From contig NZ_JAYMFI010000006.1 of assembly GCF_035830635.1 (NCBI RefSeq), positions 6,500-70,499 of the forward strand: a DNA stretch of 64,000 bases, written 5' to 3'. Origin of the DNA: Adlercreutzia shanghongiae. GTDB lineage: Bacteria; Actinomycetota; Coriobacteriia; Coriobacteriales; Eggerthellaceae. Made by a program: the position numbers and the translations under genes. Below, piece after piece: positions 21,401 to 23,244 of this stretch; positions within the stretch are counted from its first letter, which is position 1, and every line of letters begins with the position of its first letter. The notes beneath the pieces are model-generated. The model ran no database searches and was not told the origin of the DNA. It worked only from the letters and a program-made list of their open reading frames with translations.

Positions 21401-21957
21401 TGGCCCATATGGACAGCGACGTCAACGGCGCCTACCGCTTCGACAACCTGCCCATGGTGGACGGCAACGACAAGCCCTACCTGTACCGCGTCCGCTCCTA
21501 CATGCCGGATGGCAAGGAGTGGGTGGCCATCAACGCCGGCCGCGACGAGAACAACGACTCCGACTGGGGCGAGGCAGCCAACTCCGTCATCGGCGCCGGC
21601 GGACGGGTCGGCATCACGCCTGCCATGTCCGTGCTCGGCTCCTTCACGGCCACGCGCACCACGCCCAACGCCTACGGCCAGAAGTTCAACCTACTGGTGC
21701 CCTACAACTGGGTGCCGGAGGACGGCCGCTCGGTGGATCTGGGCATGACCGGCGACGCCGACGACTGGCGCACGCTGGTGTTCACCACGCCGTGGGGCAC
21801 GCGCCTGTTCTACGTGAAGCTTCCGCAGACCGGCGACGAGCTCATGCCGTGGATGATCGGCCTGGCCCTCGTGGCCGCCCTCGGCCTGGTGCTGGCGGTG
21901 CTTGCCCGCAAGCGCGAGGACGACGAGGAAGAGGAGGACGAAGACCTTTCCGAATAG
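1..21957 (+). CDS. Giant LPXTG-anchored SdrD B-like repeat surface protein (5' partial)
   Basis: The reading frame is open from base 1. The GTG at 34 is only the first start-like codon, because the residues before it (YGYRAR, from base 16) match a motif inside later repeat modules (YGYKVR near 8023, YGYKVK near 15043), so the true start lies upstream. Over 7,300 residues are visible. About 20 modules begin with a pattern like SGKVWQDVNFDG followed by (T/K)QWYY or LERYY, typical of SdrD B-like/Cna-B-type Ig folds with a DxNxDGxxD calcium-binding-like loop. Two Cys-rich inserts and acidic low-complexity stretches (5838-5945, 18850-19050) interrupt late modules. The C-terminus is LPQTG, a hydrophobic helix and a short basic then acidic tail, so the protein is expected to be anchored to peptidoglycan by sortase. 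Adhesion or a surface stalk is inference; the ligand is unknown. Confidence 0.93.
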   Translation, partial: DAIVLYGYRARVIDPALWDRSLGVTRYQQGNDYAVDSDLIYDSGYLMADGEYAVLLNVVTEETPAANHLVGPANGSATQSDIDRYAEDAAKDAAKDAASANESVLWAAAQKPVAVTDRFGAALAPLYDKADNYEGTRGYQISAKADDTTVFTYDLGLGANRYGNDAGMREPAKSVLSGLLFNDANYNGLYDEAVADDSETPDVNESVAAEPVFEGKRVYLKQWYYVPENLATETLAAGWHQNVNFGNDYYTRAANQTASGAVSVRQFVIDNATFEGAEGVWVLSSNGEQKAGSKTIEAGRYLFDNLPSRYIAERKGNGFATEYLAGYTIEVEGNAADKTSMHGLPATRKQVATKNEQDGYAKEAYSFDVATDELNSDAFRTVGEDDATYEAGNYPVRWNEDTTQVALDDNGATVPAGDATYTKSTLDGKIILAAKADVNDNSTVEGDDRFSFGATHGAYLREFTRGEGDDKVTVRFDLSEGLDEERMNGGFGPFGYTTISGKVWQDVNFDGIMDGAEAGLADKSLTLTQWYFVAGSMSGEGDGAHFVPADGEVVPAGAKVEPVKGDGKNADTVVGAWVKVDSFGTFDTGAYSGILTATTAADGSYAFEGLPSFVYAQDGANPGIYQPGTKLADGTTFTGPNGTVENDYNVNTDKLYIVSYRLVLSEVAPSFSLTRAHVGVNIETDVIDSDGMLSTTTTAADHPGADVANDSNADPVRDTTGTNGREDADSDAIRTGDKLGQIELREEFYDGVIAAWRTDGYVLVSDHARESDGHQYQRTYGSGATGQVLYDVPDPMGTQRGGDAGLVSVPRADITGRIWDDAAKGSDSQDTYNGIQNDGEPGLANEAVLITQWYYDPANTNPADNNSHWFQNKQFGLDRYTSNRDGAYQAAGAEVLAKAGDEKTVESKKVIEALTPIVYNGNDMTPLAYVYADASGNRVDAKGNLYHLGKNADGTVIAEGDLVAGVLATTTGSMTKVKVPGENEGETKEEDSDEILGLYHFANLPTAYVNENDQYFLAAYRIELADVEHTENDDATDNQWLLTRNYQGDNRLTDSDALDVTDTGIAGGIKVIGSFANGKATGRYNNGQVILAGTRSMGESLITGGATSGAKSVVTVPQKQAMDTEGARAYDWMKTATATDTPAASVDEYGKTTVAGGDVGEVRAPVEAISGRIWFDDNNNGLLDEATDADAGTGDDTMAEGIEVTLERYYAIVGTDENGTYGWTRDDEAINGITMTGKSEWATADQWEVYDHDPTKGLGDGDAHTDGLPRTVATSVAAEATEDDAAVPGGVYTFDNLKTQEWVTITHEVNGKTVTEDVQLIYAYKVRVTDQRWWDRYYGTAKLQVTDFNGTSYANDSDLNFNDGYLMGADEYDVPLQMADDNSPASNKRWAANSKNPNNGEDTAAAGTSDVTSANRHYDMAWGINRLHNDGGLRMPLFQSISGLIWRDANDGFNKVDGTDYNGIQDEDEPGLAGKRVILKQWYYVPGTPAQGTQGTEDYVPATDGHWVQNVNFGNDNYTQAEQRATAPTNTKPATTTTIPGSVYDEHEGGIWVTTADGANGTVAGRYLFDKLPTRYVEAHQGTQLGREYLAGYTVEVLGNVKNSDSVAAGEESQAVTGLPATLKQQLLKDKKPGSDILNSQAISTTVSATTDAAGKATGNYALAWNDETAQDTYDNGAEGDDKLTYTKHTMGGKIVLAGVAEQNSPAQSVVSATTTNRDDNVEVAFDWNLGRNEENLDGGFGAYETGKIAGVVFQDKNVDGFYSDKDINDRLTGDKPVAGETLQVAQWFFVPNGDTLPYEVTLVDKNGNDAGKTRDTYKALVNAGFEHDDATSNDGTWFKSKSFSYRTNVDALPKVSVTDAEGNTTTKTAELDTRIAVDDADWFEGAVTNADGVYLFEELVSYVNLDALGSLEAANLTDVQPYFPGRKHVNLPVGEVTLGGAATVAEDETEDQDKDETEDQDKDDNENQDQDKDDNEGNDTSKTGTGVTMDVVDSGADPLATLAAQVSNDHIYMTAYRVSLDETEPDYALTFPSQGAIEDDKTAGQLGDDDNLARGLTITNDSDAMRVGDGNTVELFEEVAGEHDGKGAPVRVTVVDDNSQQSVVETRNDGYVIVAAEITDGENGAANTPAGGQYQMTGNVAAASGAAHVATEVFYNGKRYDVPRITANKVTREATHTEPGADAAETKTIMDFDNAVTGGDAGLVELLKANISGKVWNDANYDGLQDESEEGIEGEEVRLSQWMYVPTSKWKSFVENHADLVRDSFGLTNGIQADDPADADGIADTIERGVWIRNTQFGKERYTASTDEDGVHHPYMSNSWYNVPSDDMEPGIVSVKTYDGATAVSGQTIDKGVYLFDKLPTVCVVQNKTYDEFYLAAYRVEIPAMNVTEAVDKKTEANKGGVEGSADDTWLLTRYRATAKGKTALESSKLDSDVADLTQTGIAGGYIVSQQNDELDTNNNNEPVERQNNGQIILSTWVKDGEGNKNTTENVENDNNMWQGKDDVTKYDWMLELPDGTAMHHGGDVGEVLPPYQTITGRVWKDMNNDGKQGSYTDENGVSQLEPGVNDIQVSLERYYSIAGTDTWVWDEQWADVYPTDYNDGVQAKGSPMRPAVAKKWTKDDTTGKWSYEPMAYANVDTATTVAGVDGTYEFKNLKSSDRRDVNGDGVAEVIIYGYKVRITDEDLRGRHILAANIHVGDDYTVDSDLNYADGYLMEENEYTVLLEVADSDDYVAGSEKDMTDAATNKAATKVSVASQPSNLFAAANSMNPNQDEIDRYGRMPVKSNTKVMTAADGTVTYQKADAMAATLTYDLAKGASRVNNDAGVMDIPKHFIAGYLFHDANYNGVYDFDETGENDPEVLKKNERGLVGKKVILKQWYFVPATDSKTAGKGGTWVLVEDFGKDDPATTVTTLTDKAAVVLAAAAKAAKDGDSADLTVRTTRTLAAKADSAEGAGDGWHAGYYRFDNLPVYVAVGGTEYLAGYTVEVAGGTTAGESPETLNVPVTKIEEPILGQDGKVVNLADVNNNKAYADTHQSVAQVIGTQLLETKTEDGTVTYVKRDTTTGTDTSIDTYAASNANYPLGWQHHTGQAPKMFDNDKTTPTNSSNSTLDGMIILAGNTTTYTQDDNYKVDQTRGGASVSFDMATGRDESKLSGGFGYFGTTEVSGTVWFDADFDGINEVGATTADGKPATDGDYAIADQTVELTQWFYLAGTAEESKKEVTENGEKREITWVEFTANPKVNKKGQTLRESSTLVFKGEKYYDIEVVDGGAWIKNPSFGDVVPTTETDETTGTTAAKTSYTGFYTMKTDANGAFAFGDANTAGLLPYVQFDKNGNPLAAGDDSAADDMLAMAAYRVTEPSLPAGHVLTVYHNGEANSSNTQATNTDSDAKRDMNRTAMVDGYETPIVTSYPQFEATGEQSDATFASETGYIVTANSASRAANTPYTHTVDGVGYDVANQVTKREHVNTGLFKVPTSQITGIVWDDTENDDNTAPDGVRAADEPGLAGETVLATQWYYVPANSAAFTQIDTSDDAGLVEWVPAADGAKNVVAAENDKAVVEKDENGNVKSAKVGSLAVKGAWVQNIGFGSDWVTTKPVIVKDPNGPTDQGKVQRVPVITNGENRPDARNKMGVVAVKTYKAKEAKKVVVDANEAAGYNLADVAEGEYVFDNLPTAVVVLDANSGTDEYFLAAYRVELAAPKNYLKTGYEKGVQDPWHITTPHQPVSFANDDATAKGLATDSDVPGTKAGVAGNAGTLGITDTNIKALYQSWPIQHRYAADGSVRANDGQVILAKVKNDASKGIAASYADIPAANAMDTAEATIYQWTHPVLTEVAGDVGEIKPAYRSIGGYVWKDNDYKDGIYNLIPGTYADMVNTGQFIDLKSPEKQPVPDRPTRMYLRQWYYDPDHVNKGNAYPSPDATDNHWFPVPQGAFTEYGNDRDWSPTETTKAPFYYKTVTTRNKSVTNKEADSYYQFDDLPVRVFINGKEYLAGYTVAIRGNADFKPGNYEAQTSDYLVKNKLTAPDYLVDQWNSKGLANVRGTSSYAYRYGPETFPLIRSQAFSSNGDIHTMDSVIVLAGSTTADAKGARTGSTPYVVNSADKNGTAPLASFDLAFGKNETRMNGGYIVPPSAPIEGYIWEDANYDGVRQEDVYDKNGNLVSKGERGIGGVRIRLTKYYLDDTDKTGGPDGTWKRTYSLDENGNRVLDPYYPFTTSYGTDPEDDLELGQYRTDLVPTSFKKPDAQKLNEPSDREYLCGYTVAVADTDPADLYKQVPNEAIAGYTLTRPHVAGELDAVVADGNAEGMRTESDAFRYYTSEGLDAMDSTTKAFGLVNRFIDMQDSVPAPGDTEKNAAFKNRVPAGRADGMVIVAHEAVESSTNDKTQKKYKGVTYDTDENVQVQQGGDGGFVKIPETSITGVVWDDSYSDEWAATDPVRDRAEHERSYDGVYQPEFEAGLAGRTVALTQWHYVTHDMWKNFALRHAHLVYNLLTKDDLKALGIDAMDPIEAMKTIDKSSDATLELAWKLLYTRAEQGAASDVRAASGDEGALGFWVRTRAFGGDVTWVNNGTAEDPEWERVVSYNPTETETVRDGKVQKVVNGDGDRTVTTGPLGLDYQGNVVDDLNPGTYAFYNLPTSWVGCGDEVHSEIKLAPRYVGKQDADKAGTTLVNADRATDYPADSAPMYGDTYSLASYEVEVDGLAHDGSDTEADGTSWMLTRYHAASSDVVESDVESTDRFGVVNFAKYEGAGKDVRLGRTVTDRTVVAAEVTAAGENGAATKSVAEIAGTRTSVGDVDGEDHGGRIVVASKGVAEGENKTKLAYASDFARVSTEQLVRPDAPLYGVAAYDWLTVDMEKVVVETIPDGNGGEWEHKVSLPKAVKGGDMGIVHPTLQSIRGILWNDVNNNGIQDVTFDEEEGTRDAEEALNGYEVTLERYYFVPNADNTDGTWTKDASFSKTCTTGKVMIEKGVDADHELAVGESFGFVNEKKSDLYRDGTYNFENLETAALKGGKWVVYGYKVKVTDPRVTEGELFKGKYRVSAAAYTEDSDLTVGNELTAADEYIVLLETVAKDGTTPDGLSSHASNIVYAPASNNADQTPNLVLDENGEPVVDAEGKTQTKAPMESGKLVAYDLMMGASRDHNDAGLIFPPAYAIDGYVWEDADYDGLYNYNTEERTTLSKDGQKVTEDFIEYGYNNKRVILKQWLYKNGEWVQNTHFGNDESVMAEKVADGVAEGGPTPTINPAAKDGKVDDGKGGLKDVTPAERLTFVIPNSTYLGGGKVSVLTGDNENLKALAKDGVTELHDVSGYYVFDQLPTAYREWNADKGTYDYTLVSYTVEVSGVKNDAVTVTNDKGETETVDAGMASLLVTSYEAETTIHDVVNSRVQPMVTATEQNPETNQDGLVTLWSMYDANNYPVFLGHSNIQTGTELDSDGEPCGVKDRICTAVEGEVTKNDAAYRIVLASKQESYAAQNAAIWNNQGAGYAEVTPRLTDDGKQVLDSAKKPVMDATGRYFGYDFALGQNQNAMNAGFVPPDRSSLVGQAWFDEDYDGKNDADTSDDRIDTDNRDKDEEGVEGLRVILTQYYFVPERDAHGRQLLEDEDGNVFYLDSTEATDEYDRGVLRLVENHANNVVTGADGKKVYLIRSGRTYDYDALYYAGIRPMIDSGYWVENTNFNGGRQYKDPLPEGKPDAGEGDGSSAGDTGESAAAQASLTRTITQPAMGSFTLRALAEGDGEGAGDAGDGDNTGDGAGDNTGDSTGDGTGSTGGEGDGDTEVTVPGTDPECTHENATYVGNNEGRHTWSCPDCDAEAVNEECSDGNVEEGIAADGVCDKCGDCLHLTTKCVDAKDDKTHNVVCDRDECGKLFGSEEHADANLDGICDGCGACLHLKLAATAHEGNTKQHDLVCSNCGKVCGTENHVISGDNKDLQVKNGYKINLDNTHSTWCSVCNAWADVAEPHVDADNDDECDLCGGFVIAPHQLWTVTDKEGIYDFDNLPGYVLVGDQVNRPAAPGEDIQYVYQPYGVTNAQGTALSASDLKVLWNRPLSADMIGSLNAEEIVSLSAAQIQAIEGDATLKAAYDKRQKELAAQNPNFKTATPYLTGYSIMVIDDSGEYVASRFHVDGVDTGDNSDLMSFNSKLTDNVNDNDKANEVYAVVAEEIDEDADLNGGILSSAYAVTYRANNYDLANRMYYKRAFDAGLTKKMPVLIDGNVWNDEDSDGVMQSDEAGIPGTVVRLQRYWYDVTGAGYWEVDPTKPSYKNSGLTKDEYGEIDGLLEDLARTWNNDDDKTDGDKTEGTKPEGDKTEGDENLDTHAEGDETENPEGGETEGGETEGGETEKPEGGETEKPEVTFDEAVAAVLAYLNGIKSSLEALEGATAEEKVEAFRAANWKLDALRKIEKDHKVAIDSFVNPTTNERDLYNAFEACAALIDEQTPAEEKGVWRRDWTFTQDDVVELTGVHDLSKEEDKGLGWHTFEPLSADAVLDLAGEDEICTRWVSEQVPEFPYVPGSAFDVTDENGYWDFMAFGTGEHQALGEPFNVLYSYKSEIVSYPDSDVWAMTLQHVDDDYDDWTNSDYDEATDGLRPNIKDQLHEGDLTLPAELVEAGKKAGDLIVLSRLATDTESSRTSGAYATFDEASSDTPGTEEPTEPIEPIEPIEPVDPCEHVDEVGATDVDGNPIGDGICDKCEACLHEKDAETGLCVDPDCGHETVCCKGEPKPGAGGGIDSGDTTEPGTDAASTFTTRVMPMAETGEEGSEGDETPEQPAEPEKPTYTDDFKAEVIAWLKTATMDDLDKMSDEYGLAIFGKQKTDADGNPLFIDKDGHEVIDRGSDDDPNEPVYDGTGDSELFAAYTERLAELVGDNQWSDLNWESSRAHGFGLFRIAKAHIAGVVWQDDNYNGIQDAAETVRIPNVPVVLKRYWFGTDETGTGWHLDETFNKSTFSDADGHWIFDNLDVAGKRVVNGKETTVLYGFEVTVDDLPRGYGVTHMNRGSAEQDSDLNEDTKLIEPGDPQGGLIVLAEPSDRRDLVGNGAAYIMGPNGTVWVISLSEDSNFNDTGLVPYALAAIAGVVFDDPEADGLQDETAVAVPGQTVYLDRMVIDTDAIGFNGASYAPTALAAIEGMQVRSEDGWVEVAHMDSDVNGAYRFDNLPMVDGNDKPYLYRVRSYMPDGKEWVAINAGRDENNDSDWGEAANSVIGAGGRVGITPAMSVLGSFTATRTTPNAYGQKFNLLVPYNWVPEDGRSVDLGMTGDADDWRTLVFTTPWGTRLFYVKLPQTGDELMPWMIGLALVAALGLVLAVLARKREDDEEEEDEDLSE
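17341..17937 (+). other. Cys/His-rich zinc-ribbon-like insertion in module B5
   Basis: About 200 residues carry repeated CxxC pairs (CPDC, CDKCGDC, CDGCGAC, CSNC, CSVC, CDLC) spaced by His-containing stretches and DxDGxCDxCG-like motifs. A shorter relative lies at about 19987-20150 in module C5 (CDKCEAC, CVDPDC). Cysteines are otherwise almost absent from the protein. Such motifs could bind metal or form disulfides on the cell surface; which applies cannot be read from sequence. Confidence 0.7.
21820..21957 (+). other. Sortase cell-wall sorting signal
   Basis: LPQTG is encoded at 21820-21834. It is followed by about 22 hydrophobic residues (from MPWMIGLALVAALGLVLAVL), a basic ARKR stop-transfer and an unusual acidic tail DDEEEEDEDLSE. 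This is the standard three-part sortase A-type signal apart from the acidic end. Confidence 0.93.
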
Positions 21958-22001
21958 GCAGACGGCCCTGCGGAATCCTGATTACCCGCAGGGCCACCTG
22001 C
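21958..22001 (+). terminator. Hairpin 1 after the surface-protein gene
   Basis: Starts at the base after the stop codon. A perfect 10-bp stem (GGCCCTGCGG at 21964, CCGCAGGGCC at 21986) encloses a 12-nt loop, and an outer GCAG/CTGC pair extends it past a 2-nt AC/AC bulge. There is no T-tract here; it may act with the second hairpin. Confidence 0.6.
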
Positions 22002-22028
22002 CGATCGACATACGCCATCTCCGTTGAA

Positions 22029-22078
22029 GCAGACGGCCCCGTGGAATCCTGATTACCCACGGGGCCACCTGCTTTTTT
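22029..22078 (+). terminator. Rho-independent terminator, duplicate of hairpin 1
   Basis: Stem GGCCCCGTGG (22035) with CCACGGGGCC (22057), the same 12-nt loop AATCCTGATTAC as hairpin 1, the same outer GCAG/CTGC, then TTTTTT at 22073-22078. The stem differs from hairpin 1 only by paired, compensatory changes. Confidence 0.88.
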
Positions 22079-22131
22079 CGGGCCCGTTTGGAGCGCTTGC
22101 GAAAAACCCGCGCCGCGGCGCGGAAGGGGTC

Positions 22132-22159
22132 TTGGAAATTGCCGAGAGTGGGCTATCAT
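22132..22159 (+). promoter_or_regulatory. azlC promoter, leaderless type
   Basis: TTGGAA (22132-22137), a 16-nt spacer, then TATCAT (22154-22159). Only 7 nt separate the -10 box from the ATG, so transcription should begin at or next to the start codon and no Shine-Dalgarno is possible. The 13-mer GGCTATCATAGGC is shared with the promoter at 27393. Confidence 0.65.
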
Positions 22160-22166
22160 AGGCCCC

Positions 22167-22904
22167 ATGTTTTCTCGCGAGCACATACTCTCGGCGTTCT
22201 CCGCCGCCGTTCCCATCATGCTGGGCTATGTGGCCATCGGCCTTCCCTGCGGCATTTTGGGCAACACCATCGGGCTGAACCCTCTGCAGGTGGCGCTGCT
22301 GTCCATCCTCCTGTATTCGGGCGCCGGCCAGTTCATGATTCCCAACATGTTCCTCGCCGGCTCGGGCGTGGCCGCCATCACGGCATCGGTGTCGCTGGTG
22401 AACACCCGCCAGATGCTCTACGCGGCCTCCTTCGCGCCCCAGTGCGCCGACAGCCCCCGCTGGCTTTCGGCCCTGTTCGCCGCCTCGGTGACCGACGAGT
22501 CCTACGGCGTGAACACGGCGCGCTTCGCCGAGGGCAACTGGTCGGTGGACCGGGCGCTGATGGTGAATTTGTTCTCCCAAAGCTCGTGGACCATCTCGAA
22601 CATCGTGGGCTGCGCGGTGGGCGCGGCGGTGGATATCCCGGTGAGCATCGCCGCCTTCGCCATGACCGCCATCTTCATCTGCCTGCTCGTCACCCAGAAG
22701 TTCACTTCCGCCAATATCGTCGCTGTGGTGGTGGCCATGGCCGGCGTGTACCTCTGCAAGGCCCTGGGCCTTACCGGCCCGGCCATCCTCATCGGAGCTA
22801 TCGCCGGCGTGGTGTGCGCCCTGGCGTTCTCGGCGATCTTCCCGCGCCGGGCGACGCCCGCGACTACCGCCGCTGCCCAAGCCTCGGGCGGTGAGCGCCC
22901 ATGA
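22167..22904 (+). CDS. azlC: AzlC family branched-chain amino acid exporter, large subunit
   Basis: 245 residues with several hydrophobic segments and the family's N-terminal layout (AAVPIMLGYVAIGLPCGIL, then SGAGQFM). AzlC proteins pair with a small AzlD partner to export branched-chain amino acids or analogues; the exact substrate here is not shown by sequence. The ATG lies 7 nt after a -10-like box, so it is probably translated from a leaderless mRNA. The stop overlaps the azlD start by 4 bp, indicating translational coupling. Confidence 0.93.
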   Translation: MFSREHILSAFSAAVPIMLGYVAIGLPCGILGNTIGLNPLQVALLSILLYSGAGQFMIPNMFLAGSGVAAITASVSLVNTRQMLYAASFAPQCADSPRWLSALFAASVTDESYGVNTARFAEGNWSVDRALMVNLFSQSSWTISNIVGCAVGAAVDIPVSIAAFAMTAIFICLLVTQKFTSANIVAVVVAMAGVYLCKALGLTGPAILIGAIAGVVCALAFSAIFPRRATPATTAAAQASGGERP

Positions 22905-23230
22905 GCTGGGGCGAGTTCTGGTTCGTGCTTGCGGGGTGCGTGCTCGCCATGTGGGCCTGCCGCGTCATCCCGCTGTTCTTGCTGAAGGGCCGCGAGCTGC
23001 CGCCGCGCCTCGCCCAGGCCCTCGGCTTCATCCCGCCGGCGGCCTTCGCGGCGCTGGTGGCCAACGACCTTCTGAACCCCGGCATGTTCGACGCGGGGGT
23101 GTGGCCCGCCGCTATTCCGCTCGTGGCCGCCGTGGCCTCGGCGCTCGTGGCGGCGAAGACACGCTCGCTTCTGTGGACCGCCGTCGCCGGCGTGGCGGTG
23201 TACGCGGCGCTTGCCTTCTTCGCGGTGTAG
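22901..23230 (+). CDS. azlD: AzlD family small subunit of amino acid exporter
   Basis: 109 residues with about four membrane segments, starting in the ATGA overlap with azlC. It has the usual AzlD length and the RVIPLFLLKGRELP segment typical of the family (TRxxPF-like). It is expected to form the AzlCD permease in the cytoplasmic membrane. It is followed 14 bp later by an ABC exporter, suggesting a four-gene operon. Confidence 0.9.
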   Translation: MSWGEFWFVLAGCVLAMWACRVIPLFLLKGRELPPRLAQALGFIPPAAFAALVANDLLNPGMFDAGVWPAAIPLVAAVASALVAAKTRSLLWTAVAGVAVYAALAFFAV

Positions 23231-23244
23231 GGGAGGGGCGCACC

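Noticed and set aside
775..21408. A 6,877-codon open frame on the minus strand opposite the surface-protein gene
   Set aside because: It is exactly in register with the sense codons and exists only because TTA, CTA and TCA are avoided there. Its translation is low-complexity His/Val/Leu/Ala/Gly with no domain.
22891..23244. N-terminal extension of the first ABC subunit back to 22891
   Set aside because: It would overlap azlD completely. The GTG at 23245 has a strong Shine-Dalgarno and begins the membrane domain.
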